From assembly GCF_021462225.1 (NCBI RefSeq), contig NC_061794.1:18431784-18495783 (forward strand): a stretch of DNA of 64,000 nucleotides, in the 5' to 3' direction. The position numbers and the translations under genes are program-made. Below the pieces are notes generated by a model. The model had not been told where the DNA came from, did no database searches, and saw nothing but the letters and a program-made list of their open reading frames with translations. Below, piece after piece: positions 53,201 to 62,276 of the stretch. The DNA comes from Girardinichthys multiradiatus. Lineage: Eukaryota; Chordata; Actinopteri; Cyprinodontiformes; Goodeidae. Every line of letters begins with the position of its first letter. The first letter of the stretch is position 1.

Positions 53201-53631
53201 CATTCAGTGAAATATTCTGTTGCTTACAGTAAAATATGAGTAGATTGTTGAAAATGACTTTGATTCATTGGTTGTCAGTGGGGGTAGAAAGGTTCCCCTC
53301 TGTCTGGTACCAATCAACCTATGGTGGGTACCAAATATCTCATGGGTACCTTGCTCCATTTCATTCAGAAAAAGTCGTGTATGTAAAGAGCAATCCTCCA
53401 AATTGCCAACGTATGAACCTATGCCGTTTTGTATTACATCTTTTATGTGTAATAATTGCTGTGATTGTTGATTCTGAGGCACAAAGTCTTATTATTATTA
53501 TTATGGATGTTGCTTTTTAGATGTGGTTTTAATTATGAGTTTGTTCTTCTCCAATCACACAGAATGTGCCCACCGGACCCAACAACAAACCAAAACTGCC
53601 CATCGTCATTGCTCAGTGTGGAGAAATGTGA
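29285..53631 (+). CDS. ppih: Peptidyl-prolyl cis-trans isomerase H (cyclophilin H)
   Basis: Nine exons: 29285-29350, 42620-42684, 42773-42796, 43609-43653, 47688-47730, 48438-48530, 48663-48750, 48834-48874 and 53563-53631. They join in phase to 177 aa, the same length as human PPIH. The whole protein is one cyclophilin domain. The catalytic and cyclosporin-contact residues are present at their family positions: R67, F72, Q75, Q123, F125, W133 and H138. The C-terminus reads [17 protein letters not shown] is a nuclear prolyl isomerase that binds PRPF4 in the U4/U6.U5 tri-snRNP. The first intron is 13.3 kb and hosts a receptor gene on the other strand; intron 8 is 4.7 kb and holds Tc1-like remnants. 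Exon 3 is only 24 bases. Confidence 0.98.
29757..31361 (-). mobile_element. Tc1/mariner element, copy 3 (full length, defective)
   Basis: 1605 bp, flanked by TA (29755-29756 and 31362-31363), same family as copy 1 and in the same relative strand. It lies in ppih intron 1, opposite to ppih. It keeps the original GVETSRATV segment that copies 2 and 4 have lost to a frameshift. Confidence 0.95.
30034..31033 (-). pseudogene. Broken Tc1 transposase (copy 3)
   Basis: The frame from 31033 is normal through the helix-turn-helix and the [13 protein letters not shown] segment. It shifts at about 30670, where two bases are missing from the NQKQRQ region. A separate stop follows in the WRKTGEKE region (about 30545). 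A second open part (30522-30034) carries the second aspartate and the glutamate of the triad and ends at the usual GFPTKY, with one codon lost in the QQCHRL region. Confidence 0.9.
32459..32652. repeat. 22-23 bp minisatellite, about nine units
   Basis: Each unit begins ctggttctgat and continues with about 11 variable bases (for example ggagtttgtgtc). Nine units follow one another with several substitutions. In two minus-strand frames the array reads as a repeating Q/N/T/R-rich peptide, but no start, splice site or conserved length suggests that it is translated. Confidence 0.85.
32655..32682. repeat. (AAT)n microsatellite
   Basis: About nine AAT/TAA units directly after the minisatellite. 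Confidence 0.9.
33340..34565 (+). mobile_element. Tc1-like remnant of a third family
   Basis: It opens with 'gggcgtgcacaccctg' near 33356 and closes with 'aacagggggtgtgcacttctgag' near 34548, which are partly inverse. Inside are 'aatgaagcctggtggtggcagcatcatgctctggg' (34001-34034) and 'ttgaataaaatccagactaaaacttg'. There are no intact frames. A minus-strand relative appears at 41545-42125. Confidence 0.65.
34635..34640 (-). terminator. Polyadenylation signal of the GPR160-like gene
   Basis: AATAAA on the minus strand, 325 bases past the stop of the receptor frame. Supports the view that the frame belongs to a separate transcribed gene. Confidence 0.55.
34965..36074 (-). CDS. gpr160: GPR160-like seven-transmembrane receptor, single coding exon
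   Basis: The open frame runs from an ATG at 36074 to a stop at 34965 (369 aa). An acceptor-like gcacag sits two bases before the ATG, so a 5' UTR exon upstream is likely; the frame is also open 11 codons further up, but with no ATG. Seven hydrophobic segments lie at about 37-54, 61-83, 100-123, 138-157, 181-204, 263-287 and 292-314. Helix 3 ends in DYCLED where most rhodopsin-class receptors have DRY. Helix 6 has FWMP in place of CWxP. Helix 7 ([17 protein letters not shown]) lacks NPxxY. These features, and the helix 3 and helix 7 wording, fit GPR160, an orphan plasma-membrane receptor. It lies wholly inside ppih intron 1 on the opposite strand. The name is moderately sure; the receptor class is firm. 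Confidence 0.75.
   Translation of the reverse strand: MLSVSFPSLENSQTGKILAVIEQWDESSNQYTDNTKKYFMLFLIKFGLETAVFYSCSPKKYTYFLSVCSLSILVADFLLTFLMGSTWFLGAEKSLMAPCSLLANASTIYRALPLPMMLLGLVDYCLEDIFMSGCSVFWKTLRNVILTLVVWAVAAYFSFYSEYAGPVELDDVGEIKVFVCEVTESTLITAFILGLSTASLLTLVPFWSKISHWVREADRLIEAREQQQNTGSDLFFTSTWNPNPGTKIGLEEQPEENSLKRPPLWFGMTLGFLLFWMPYLVMSMTCLICGFGVPAYFSFNLLWLECSNSLLVGLVFWAKSGKNGPYSSLPENVCLWQVYWHLSRDIRLSLLPVALFNPSLKRKNSSLHG
36801..38411 (+). mobile_element. Tc1/mariner element, copy 4 (full length, defective)
   Basis: 1611 bp, flanked by TA, same family as copies 1-3. In ppih intron 1, same strand as ppih and inverted relative to copy 3. The terminal repeats are nearly identical to those of the other copies. 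Confidence 0.95.
37129..38134 (+). pseudogene. Frameshifted Tc1 transposase (copy 4)
   Basis: The first frame (37129-37575) covers the helix-turn-helix and then leaves frame at about 37401, at exactly the base change seen in copy 2. The rest of the protein is open in another frame (37421-38134) and keeps both aspartates ([14 protein letters not shown]), the glutamate (DLNPIENLW) and the C-terminal GFPTKY. A single-base shift is thus the only obvious break. Confidence 0.9.
38412..39087. other. ppih intron 1, no feature recognised
   Basis: AT-rich intronic sequence without exon, RNA gene or known repeat. Confidence 0.4.
39089..39420. mobile_element. Tc1-like terminal fragment
   Basis: After a TA, the block starts cagttaagaccaaatttatt followed by 'catacccctgacagattt', which resembles the ends of a common fish Tc1-like family. 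The interior (39180-39350) is antisense to part of its transposase-type region and then fades out. Orientation and right border are unclear. Confidence 0.45.
39421..41544. other. ppih intron 1, no gene recognised
   Basis: Several short frames (for example 40803-41135 and 39435-39752) have no domain, no splice context and no codon bias. The region near 40300-40560 is less AT-rich and carries a donor-like site on the minus strand (gagag|gtagagtc near 40310). This might mark a 5' UTR exon of the GPR160-like gene; I could not establish it. Confidence 0.35.
41545..42125 (-). mobile_element. Tc1-like remnant, minus strand
   Basis: On the minus strand the segment includes 'caccatgttttactgtgg' in reverse (the 'GGGSIMIW' region near 41770-41810), and the end near 41560 reads 'gtgtgcacacctt', resembling the ends of the family at 33340-34565. 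Frames are short and broken. Confidence 0.6.
42797..43608 (+). other. ppih intron 3, no feature recognised
   Basis: Ordinary AT-rich intron with no exon or known repeat. Confidence 0.4.
43654..46554 (+). other. ppih intron 4, first part, no gene recognised
   Basis: AT-rich sequence. The segment at 44557-44660 (gccccgtttccactgaaag) resembles wording found in several fish repeats, but I cannot assign it. No exon or RNA gene was found. Confidence 0.35.
46555..47125 (+). repeat. GC-rich block, probable repeat unit
   Basis: A sharply bounded stretch rich in G on the plus strand (ggttgggttgggggagacac onward) inside an AT-rich intron. It is followed by CA/CAC-rich sequence (47115-47215). One frame stays open for 121 codons (46754-47119) and is rich in L, W, G and C, but this is what G-rich DNA tends to give. 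Composition and placement suggest a mobile or duplicated unit. Class unknown. Confidence 0.4.
47290..47455 (+). mobile_element. SINE-like fragment
   Basis: A B-box-like ggttcgagtcctg lies at 47341-47353. It is followed by 'ttgtcttctccctctctccacc', 'tgactgtccactttgaaataaaggccactagtgccac' and a run of A. This order (B box, pyrimidine stretch, aataaaggc, A tail) is typical of a tRNA-related SINE in fish. Confidence 0.65.
48875..50260 (+). other. ppih intron 8, first part, no feature recognised
   Basis: AT-rich intron with no exon or known repeat before the Tc1-like element that starts at 50261. Confidence 0.4.
50261..51834 (+). mobile_element. Tc1-like element, full length but decayed
   Basis: Ends are inverse: cagtgccttgcaaaagtatt at the left and aatacttttgcaaggcactg at the right, followed by TA; the TA on the left has become TG. 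The interior follows the standard plus-strand order of a Tc1 transposase: 'ggctttatggaggagtggcc' near 50961, 'tctggtcagatgggac' near 51076, 'gtggtggcagcatcatgctgtgg' near 51188, 'gaatggcctagtcaaagtccagacctcaatcc' near 51403, and 'cttgtggctgtaattgcc' near 51571. Many stops and shifts destroy the frame. Confidence 0.9.
51960..52830 (+). mobile_element. Tc1-like remnant, different family
   Basis: Plus-strand blocks such as 'ggaaaaggttaaaaacctttctaacactttaagacttgg' (52151-52190), 'gaaccttcccaggagtggcc' (52227-52246) and 'caggacaaagatctgaagcacaccagcaag' (52703-52732) follow the order of another fish Tc1-like family. Internal pieces are missing and frames are broken. Confidence 0.65.
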
Positions 53632-53893
53632 TCCAACCAGTTTAACTAGTCACGTCAGAGAAGAGCAACATTTTCATCAGTTAATGGGCGTATTATGATG
53701 TTGCTCCTGTGAATGCCTTCCCTGTACAGCAGGCTTATTGACACCTCTAACACTGTTTAGGCTTTTTAGGAAAAACTTCTAAAATTGCTCTAGTTTTGTT
53801 ACTGTCGGTGTATTAAAAAGCATTTTGTGAGACTTAATGCATTTTGGTTTTTTTTACATAAAAATCTTTGCTTTCTTTCACACTGTTGAATAC

Positions 53894-53899
53894 AATAAA
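53894..53899 (+). terminator. ppih: ppih polyadenylation signal
   Basis: AATAAA 263 bases past the stop codon, followed by T- and GT-rich sequence. It gives a 3' UTR of ordinary length. Confidence 0.75.
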
Positions 53900-54037
53900 T
53901 TGTACTTTTTCTTATTTATGTGTCTGGCTGGTTTATTTCCTTTCTGTTCCATCTCTTCAGACCAAATAACACTTTAAACCTATATAGTTTCAATTTAAAG
54001 TATCAAATATTTGATTTTTATATTATAACTATTATTA

Positions 54038-54265
54038 GAAGGTTGTGGGTTCGATTCCAGCTTCCTCCTGCTATATGTCGATGTGCCCCTGGGCAAGGCA
54101 CTTAACCTCAAGTTGCCTACCGATCTGCGTATCGGTGTATGAATGTGTGAGCGTTAGTGAGTGCGATTGGGTGAATGTGGCGCTAGTGTAAAGCGCTTTG
54201 AGCGGTCTGTATGACTGGAAAAGCGCTAAATAAGTTCAGTCCATTTACCATTTACCATTGTTATC
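54038..54265 (+). mobile_element. 5'-truncated tRNA-derived SINE
   Basis: Begins in the tRNA-like head with an intact B box (ggttcgattcc) and continues 'agcttcctcctgc', 'gtgcccctgggcaaggcactt', 'gtaaagcgctttgagcg' and a tail of 'ccatttaccatttacca'. Same family as 6003-6235, and better preserved in the body. Confidence 0.85.
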
Positions 54266-54983
54266 AAACCTTCATTTCACCAGGCCAAACATTAAAAACA
54301 ATTTCTTATTTACAACGTTAGCCTGAAAGTGCTAAAACACTTAAATGGGAAAATGGGGAGAGGGCAACAAGCAATGCGTTCATTCAATACAACAATCACA
54401 TGACTCCTTAAAAACGTCCTTTACTCTGTGTTTAAAAGCAGAAAAGAAAATCAAAGTTTCAAAATGCTGTGTATTTTGAAAAAAGTTCCATCATATTCAG
54501 CAGCAAAGCAAAAAGACAAACGGCCAAAAGACTTGGCTTTAGGGACTTTCCATTTTAATAAGTTGAGAAGAATGAATTTTCTGTCTTCAGGGGTGTTGCA
54601 GTTACTGATTTAAGTAAGAAGGTGAAAGACCCAGAAGTGTTTTATAAATGAACAGTAGCCAGTGGATATTATGACGAGACTATAATGAAGGCCAATTAAC
54701 CTGGTGTGTTTTATACGGGGCATTGGTGATTAATCAAATGGGAGAATGATAAATTGTATCCAGTTTTTGGAGACTTACTTTGCAAGTGTGGCAATAGATT
54801 ATGTCCCCATAATCAAACAAGGGAAGAATACACATTTCAACAATGACTCTTTTAGCCAAGGATGTAAAAGAAGAGCGGTTTCTGTACAGAAAACGAAGTT
54901 TTTGCTTTGACCTTAGATTACAGCATGGTGATGTGATGACAAAAGGACAATGAGCTATCTAACCAGATTCCCAGTTACCTATA

Positions 54984-55391
54984 TTATCTGTAACCTGCTC
55001 TAGAATGGTTCCATCTTTGGTGGTAAAATCCAAATGAGAGAGAATAAGATTTTTTTTTACAGTTAAACCATAGGACTTTAGTTTTCTTAGCATTCAAAGA
55101 TAGCTCCAGATTCGCAAAGGCGTTCTGAATACCCAAGAAGCATTGTTTTAGAGATTGACAAACGGTTTCAGAGGATGGGCCAAAGTCATACAAAACAGCG
55201 TAATCTGCGTATAAAAGTACAGCACCTCTACTAACAGTTTGCAAGATATCATTAATGTACACTGAAAACAAAGTAGGAAAATTCTTGCTTGAGGCAAGAG
55301 TAAAATAAAACATAGTTTGATGAATAAGTGAAGTTGAAAACGTTTTGCTAAAGTATAACCAACCAATTTCTCTTTTACTTTTCCATTTCAT
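54984..55391 (-). pseudogene. LINE reverse transcriptase fragment
   Basis: On the minus strand an open stretch reads FSVYINDILQ, then VLLYADYAVLYDF, then a helix ending LSLNAKKTKVLWF. This is the order of the reverse transcriptase palm around the F.Y.DD box in non-LTR retrotransposons. The catalytic YADD has become YADY, and no start, endonuclease or other domain is present, so it is a dead fragment. Clade not assigned. Confidence 0.75.
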
Positions 55392-55862
55392 CTGAATATA
55401 AAAACCTGGATTGCTAACTCGATCTCAGTCTTGGAGTGATATGTTTCTGCATGGAAACGTACAGAGGTGTAAAGTTGTACTGTGAGGAAATGTGGGATTA
55501 ATGTCAACCTTATCCATGGAGCAAATTAGGGCACACTCTCCAGTGCCAAGCAATCCTTTCCTGAATTTGTGGCTACCCGTTTTATCCCAGCCAAATCCAA
55601 CCTTCTAGACCCCCTCCCCCATCTTCCCATTGAACATCATTCTCTTGGCATAAAAGAATCCTTTCAGATGGAGACTCTCTTCTTATGGAGGCAGGAAGGG
55701 GGTTGTCTTTTTTTTTTTTGGAAAGAGGTTTTCTCCATGGGGAGGCTTTCTGAGCCTCATCTTTGTGTGTGGGAGAGCAGAGCTCTGCAGTTAACAGCGA
55801 GGGTTTCACACATCGTCCTGTGCTTGTAAGCGGTGCCAGTGGAGCTTTAATTAGCATGACAA

Positions 55863-55891
55863 TGTGTGTGTGTGTGTGTGTGTGTGTGTGT
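55863..55891. repeat. (TG)n microsatellite
   Basis: About 14 uninterrupted TG units in the ppih-ybx1 intergenic region. Confidence 0.95.
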
Positions 55892-56267
55892 TGATGGGGT
55901 ATAGGAAGGAAAGTTTTCTTACACACAAGATGACCGCTTTTCATCAATTATACTGACTGTTTTGAGTGGAAAATTAATGTCATTCTATCAACACAGTCTT
56001 CATTTCAGCTTTTGTTTAGCTTTGTAATACCTTAATGTATTACAAACCTCATTCGTGTCAAACACATCGTTACTTCGGACACATAAAAAAGTCCAACAAA
56101 AAAAGCAGGATTTGAAATTCAGTCTTGGAGGATAAAGATTACAAATCTTATTTTATAAGGAACTGCATATGTTCTGTGAACTAAATGTAAAAATTCAAAA
56201 TCTTGGGCAAACACAGTCTTTTAATAACATGTCTATGCTCACAAATAAATCTGGCTTCAGCGTCTTG

Positions 56268-56790
56268 CAAAAGTATTCACAATTCTTTGAAGTTTTGCTA
56301 ATTTTTTCATGTGACAAGCACAGACCTCAATGTATTTTATGTGACAGACCTACACAAAATAGCAGACGTATGTAAGATATTCAATTGGTGAGGATTTTAA
56401 AATTCTTTACGAAGAAATCGGAAAAGTCTCCATACATTAGTACTCTGTCCATTTTACTCTGATATCCTAAAATATAATCTAGAGGTACCAATATCTTCTA
56501 GAAGTCCTTTAATTTGAAATGAGTCAAAATGGGAGTAATTTAATCTAGTATAAATACAGCTAGTTCTGTTAAGGCCTCAAAGGATTGTTAGAGAACATTA
56601 GTGATCAGACAGTATCATGAAGACCAGGAACAGACCATACAGATCAGGGACAAAGTGGTGGAGAAGTTTAAAGCACAGTTGAGTAACAAAATAATATTCA
56701 ATGTTTTGAACATCTCCTGGACCGCTGCTCAATTCATCATCCAAAAGTGGAAATAGTATGGGAAAACTGCAAATCTTACTAATTCTATTC
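56268..56790 (+). mobile_element. Tc1-like 5' end fragment
   Basis: Starts 'agcgtcttgcaaaagtattcac' and continues 'ttttttcatgtgacaagcac' and 'cagacagtatcatgaagaccagg', as in the 5' part of a fish Tc1-like element. It stops before the catalytic region. Confidence 0.7.
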
Positions 56791-57165
56791 TGGCTGTAAT
56801 GTGGTTTGGTGCTTCAATATCCTGCGTAGCTGTTGATTTAATAGGCTCTTTGTAAGATGAGAAATCCTGGGATTCATGAAAAGAGGTACATAATCTTTCA
56901 CACAGGTGTTTTTCTCTCCTTACTTGTGCATACAATCTTTTATTTTGTACTTTTTACAAATGTGGCAGCTGAATTTAAACCCATGGGTTTGAGAGTTTGG
57001 GCAATTATTATAAAACCTATAAACAGCCATGCTTGGCTTTACCTAGTAGACACTTTATAAACTGCCACAATTAACTGATTTTTATATGTAGGGATCGTTG
57101 AACATTTCAGGTACAATCTCACTTTAGAAAACCCTTTAATGACAGTTGCACTACCCAATTAAAAA

Positions 57166-57411
57166 TATATTTTATTGGTCGTCACACATTCCAGCCAATC
57201 AGAGGAATAGTTGGGCGGGACCTCGACGGGAACATTCCCCTGCACAGATGCGCGTTCTGCCCAGTTCGATCGGCAACGGGAGCGGAAAGAGGAAAGCTGA
57301 GAGCCCGAAGGCAGTAAGCCCCCACCACCGCCGGCCCAGGTTACCATCTAGCACCGGGAAAAATAGCAGAGAGCCGCCGCCGGCAGAAGCCATTACCAAC
57401 GAGTAGTAAGC
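57166..57411 (+). promoter_or_regulatory. ybx1: ybx1 promoter region with two CCAAT boxes and a GC box
   Basis: Upstream of the ybx1 start are an inverted CCAAT box (ATTGG, 57174-57178), a CGTCA half-CRE on the next bases, a forward CCAAT box (57195-57199) and GGGCGG (57213-57218). From there to the ATG the sequence is GC-rich with many CpGs, as in a housekeeping 5' UTR. The second CCAAT box lies in a sequence that on the minus strand reads CTGATTGGC, the core of the Y-box. Site function is inferred from motif matches. Confidence 0.6.
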
Positions 57412-60400
57412 ATGAGCAGCGAGGCCGAGACACAACAACCTTCGCAGCCTGCTGCGGATGCGGAGAGCCCATCCAGCCCGACAGCCGCAGCTTCCGCGGG
57501 GGATAAGAAGGTCATCGGTAAGACTACCGAAGCTAGTTGAGCTAACTAGGCTGCTAACGTGGTTTCTGTTACCGTGGAGCGATCCCCCGCTGTCACCACT
57601 ACTGGCGGCCGTTAAACGAAACATTAATGGGTCATAACATAAAAAAACTAAGAGGACTTCAGTTCTTAAACCTGTTCTGGTATTTTATTCTGTAGGATGT
57701 TGGAATTAAATTGGCCTTTGTAATTTCTCTTCAGCTATGTCTTCGTATCTAGTAAACGTTGGTCTGATCGTTGTCGGGAATTTGGAATTATATTGCAGTA
57801 GCTTTATCTCTTTTGAATATCTGCCATATTCTTTCGTGAATTATGCGTTTAACATATCTGTTACATTATTTTCCAGAGGACTGTGTCAGTTGTCCAAGAC
57901 TCATCGCTTTAGTATGAGGATCTGTTCCGTACAATCGTCGGCCTCCATGCGTCAGATGTCCGCTTGAGAGATCCTTCTATCCAGTCGGCCGTCACATGGG
58001 CGGACGTTAAGAGACGTTTACAGCCGTTATCAAAACCAAACTGTTTATATGTACTTCGACACACATTGGATACATTCGGTTGTGCGTCTTAACCGCCGTA
58101 AGGTCGATCTTGAACGGTTGCAGATCATTACAGGGGAAGAACCTAACCGGTTTTATTTCATATCAACTACACAGGCTAGGAACGTTAGCTGCCTAACTAT
58201 CCCTTTGTTCACCCAAAAAGAGCCTGCTGGTGTTACTTTGAAGTATATTGAAAATATTCAGAACACAAACATTTGTCCCGTCCAGCTGGCCGGAGTAAGG
58301 GTTTTCTAACGCCTATAAATATTCATGTCAACGGTCAAGTCATTTTAGGGTGAATTTCTGGGTTATGACTGGCCTACATACTTCATTACTCGAGCTAAAG
58401 AGGCTATCGTAGCCTAGCGGGCTAACAGCAGCTAACTACAAGGCTTTACAGGCCCCCTAAAATGTCCGCCGTGGGTTTTCACTTATTTCGCCATTTGGTG
58501 GTATTCGTTCAAGCCCGAGTAAATTATCGGCTCGCTTTTTTTGTTACACCTTGGATGGAAAAAACCAAAACGTCCAAACAAAAATAGTTATATTAGTTTC
58601 TGTTTTGCTGGCTCAGCTCCAGCCACATGGCTCAGAGCCTTTCTCAGCTACATTGCTATGCTAATACATCCGGGTACGGTTGTACCACGTGTGAGCGCTT
58701 ACGTCCTGGTATGTGTTTAGATCAGGTTCACCAAGACGGGTGTATTAGCTAAGTGACGATAGTTTGGAAACGAAATAACAATAACAGTGTGCGAATAAAA
58801 TATCAACTCCATCTTGACATTCACTGCTAAAATATAAAATATTAGATTAAAATGAGATCATTTAAGTCGCATGGATCAGAAGAGAAATAAATGTTAGTTT
58901 ATTAATGTGTGCACCCGCACTTTAATTTTTAACGTAAGCAAACGATTGGAAAAATATGATTTATGTATTTAGCTCAATAGAAAAAGTCTAGGAGCCATTT
59001 TGAATATGTTTATGCGAGACTTCATGGAGTGCAAATACAGTGAATATGTTCCATATATGATTTCCTCATAGATTAGAAATCGACGGATTAGTCTCAACTA
59101 AGGACATTTGCAGGGGATCTGCCCAGTCAGCAATGGGCAGAGTAGGCGGAAATTCTATCTCTGATGAAGTAACTCTGATCCTTACAAGTTGGATTTTCAT
59201 CAGGCAAACGTCCGTTGTATGGGTAATGATCTGGGTAGCCGAAATGTTTCCTGTTAGAGATCAGAAGTGAAAGTAGATGTCCTGCTTCTTGCTCAACGGA
59301 ACACAGTTAACGATTACGGTTATTAGTAATATTTCTCCATCACCCCTAAACCATGACATGCTTCTCGACGCAGCCTGTAACTTAAATGTGTATAATAGCA
59401 AATCTTTAATCTACTCCATGCAGCAGTCTCTCTACAAACTTTGGCTCATTCCCCACACCCAGAGCAGCTGGTGCAGGGTATTCCTAAGCTTCTAGATCTA
59501 TAATAAGAGCGACAGTTGGGAGATTAAAAATAACTTTCGCATAATGCGTGGCCTTGGTTAGATTTTTATCATCTGTTCATCTGTCCCGTTAATCAGTTAC
59601 CAGTTATCTGAATGTTTTAATGACACTCGTTAAGTAGCAGATATATTTTAACTGTGGTAGAAGAAGCTTAAATGGTTTAATAATCAAGTTTATTTTCATT
59701 TCATTTCATTGCAGCAACAAAAGTCTTGGGTACAGTCAAATGGTTCAACGTCAGGAATGGATATGGTTTCATCAACAGGTAAGCAGGAGCCGCCCCCATC
59801 CTTCCTTGCAAGAGACTTCTGATATAATGCGTGCGAGTGGCTGAAAGATAGTTCCCAATCCTATTAGAGTTTTGCTTTGCTCACAGAGCTGACCAGATTA
59901 TGTTTTCTGCTTGTGTCCATACGGTTGCCACCGACAGTACTACATTAATCCTTGCTGGCTTAGTTTAAGTCTGTTTACAGACATTGCATTGTGTGGCTCA
60001 GCAGGACAATGCTAATTTGTATGTTTTGTTCTTTTGTTTAGGAATGATACAAAGGAGGATGTATTTGTACACCAGGTAAGTTTCTTTATCCTTACCTGTT
60101 TTTAACATTTGCAGTTTATAAAAGTTCTCATCCAAACACTTTATATTTTCAGACGGCCATTAAGAAGAACAACCCGAGGAAATATCTCCGCAGTGTTGGA
60201 GATGGAGAAACTGTGGAGTTTGATGTAGTCGAGGGAGAGAAGGTGAGCGTTTCTTAGGCTTTTAGTTTTGTTAAAGCTGCTTTTAGACGAAAACCATCGC
60301 TTCACTGACTAAATATATTCCTCTTGTTCACAGGGAGCAGAGGCAGCTAATGTCACTGGCCCAGGAGGCGTCGCAGTCCAGGGAAGCAAGTACGCCGCAG

Positions 60401-61549
60401 ACAGGAACCGCTATCGGCGCTATCCACGAAGGAGGGGCCCTCCCCGCGGCGGAGACTACCCAGAGAACTACCAGAGCGACGAAGGCGAGTCTGGAAGCGG
60501 AGGACGTGACAAGAGCAGAGAGGGGGGAGACATCGCCCCCGAGGGAGACTCGCAGCCACAGCAGCGCAGACCAGGTTACCCTGGCAGACGGCGCTACCCG
60601 CCATACTTTGTACGTAGACGCTACGGCCGTCGGCCCCCGTACACCAACGCACCACGCGGAGAGATGACTGAGGTACGCCGTCAGAGGGCTACTCTCCTGA
60701 AGCAGGCACCCAGTTGATCTATAACTTAAGTCTGAACACCTGATTTTTGTTACGCCCTCTCCTCTCTAACATTCACGTGGTTGTGATCAGCAAATCTTGG
60801 TGTATCGGGGGTCATAGATGTTCTCAAACAGGCCCCACATTTCAGCAAAAGTGATAAGACATGAAGTCACACATTTTCATTCCAAATTAAGTATGTTCAC
60901 CTCTGATAACTAAACTTTGTTTTGCTTTTTCTTTGTGCTCTCAGGGAGGTGAGGGTGACGAAGCCCCGGTAGGTCCAGACCAGGGTAACAAACCAGTGAG
61001 GCAGAACTATTACAGAGGCTTCCGACCAAGGTTCAGACCAACAAGGTTTGCATGTTGGCTTCATTGGCAGGGGGGCAGTAGTGTCAGGATAGCAACGGTT
61101 TGCATGTGCTGGTTTGAAGTCTTATTGCGCCAATTAAATTTCCAGTCTTGTAAGCGGTTAAGACGATTGCATGTGGCACTAGAAACATTCAGAGTTCATC
61201 ACAATTTGCTGCTGTGCTGGCCTGCATGTTGTCGTTGCAACTGGTGCGGTTTTTGTTTCTTTTCTACTTTATCGTTCCCCAACGTTGTTCTGTGCCTGTT
61301 CAATCTAGGGGTCCATCCCGTCCCAGACCGGTGCAGGACGGCGAGGAGGACAAGGAGAATCAGGGCGGCGAAGGTGGACAGAATCAGCAGCCCCGCCAGC
61401 GGCGCTACCGTCGTAACTACAACTACCGCCGCAGACGCCAACAGACTGGTGGCAAACCTGGCCCGGAAAACAAAGAGGCCAAGACAGGAGGTGACCCATC
61501 TGCAGAGAAAACGTCCGCTCCCGAGGCCCAGCAGGGTGGGGCTGAGTAG
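57412..61549 (+). CDS. ybx1: Y-box-binding protein 1 (cold-shock-domain protein)
   Basis: Seven coding exons: 57412-57517, 59715-59778, 60042-60075, 60153-60242, 60334-60672, 60945-61045 and 61309-61549. They join in phase to 324 aa, the length of human YBX1. Residues 1-33 are an Ala/Pro/Ser-rich tail. Residues ~36-115 are the cold-shock domain, with RNP1-like NGYGFI (50-55), RNP2-like DVFVHQ (63-68) and W45. The rest is the family's C-terminal tail of alternating basic ([24 protein letters not shown]) and acidic ([15 protein letters not shown]) clusters. YBX1 binds Y-box DNA and, in the cytoplasm, packages mRNA and affects translation, stability and splicing. An eighth, non-coding exon carries most of the 3' UTR. 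Confidence 0.98.
57518..59714 (+). other. ybx1 intron 1, no gene recognised
   Basis: A 2.2-kb first intron, more CpG-rich in its first kilobase than the rest of the window. Open frames at 57737-57967 and 58049-58309 have no domain and no splice context. Regulatory content is likely but cannot be read directly. Confidence 0.4.
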
Positions 61550-62033
61550 GAAACAACCTGCACACCGGCACCTACCATCTTGTACCATCGTCCGGGTAAG
61601 TTTGGGGCCTGATGGGTTCGACAGATTTGTAAATGATGTTTGATGTCTGCGCAGCCTTCAGTGGACTGAGATTCTGCCTCCTGTTCTTGTTTTACAGTTT
61701 TTCGTTTGTCAACAAGAAGAAACATCAAACAAGATCTGAGCAATAAAGATTTGACTCTAAGACCGTCACAAGCTTGCACCATGCATTTGACCAGATTACC
61801 ACTGATTGCCTGCAGAATCTATGCAGACTTGTGTTTTCTTTTCCCATTATTTTTTTGTGACAGCTACAAAACATTTTGGGGAAACAACAAATGTTTTTCT
61901 AAATCTGTCCTAAGTTTTTACACCAAATGGTTTTTAAAGACAAAAAATTGAAATTTGATATCTGGTCAGTTTGACATTTTTAAATAACTTTTTATGTATT
62001 CAGACATTTTAACAAAATGCAAGCTCAAATAAA
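61550..62033 (+). terminator. ybx1: ybx1 3' UTR with a spliced last exon and two polyadenylation signals
   Basis: A donor (CCGG|GTAAGT, last exon base 61595) and an acceptor (tttacag, exon from 61698) define a 102-bp intron 46 nt past the stop codon. Two AATAAA motifs follow, at 61742-61747 and 62028-62033. They would give a short and a long 3' UTR. Confidence 0.75.
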
Positions 62034-62064
62034 TCTTCAGAAACCAGGAAAACCGTTTTAAGTC

Positions 62065-62070
62065 TTTATT
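62065..62070 (-). terminator. Polyadenylation signal of the RhoGEF gene
   Basis: AATAAA on the minus strand, about 365 bases past the stop codon at 62436-62438 and only 31 bases from the distal ybx1 signal on the other strand. Confidence 0.5.
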
Positions 62071-62260
62071 TTTCTCAAGTATACAGGCTATGGCCGTTGT
62101 CAGATTTTTCTTTTACATCATAAAGTAGATGTTTGAATTTGAGTGACTCTTATTTTATGAGCTCTGAGTAAAGTGACCGGGGCCGTTTCTTCACTCCATT
62201 CTACTCAAACTACACAATATTTGGCACTCTGGAGAAATGTCATGAATATGGAGCAGTAGA

Positions 62261-62276
62261 CCCCCCCCCCCCCCCC
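62261..62276. repeat. Run of 16 C
   Basis: An uninterrupted poly(C) tract. On the minus strand it would be a G16 run inside the 3' UTR of the RhoGEF gene, if that UTR extends to its AATAAA at 62065-62070. Confidence 0.9.

Noticed and set aside
58049..58309. 86-codon frame in ybx1 intron 1
   Set aside because: No start context, domain or splice sites; CpG-rich first introns often stay open by chance.
60933..61643. Long frame reading through ybx1 exons 6-7 and their intron
   Set aside because: Donor at 61045 and acceptor at 61308 are good, and the spliced frame gives the conserved YBX1 tail.
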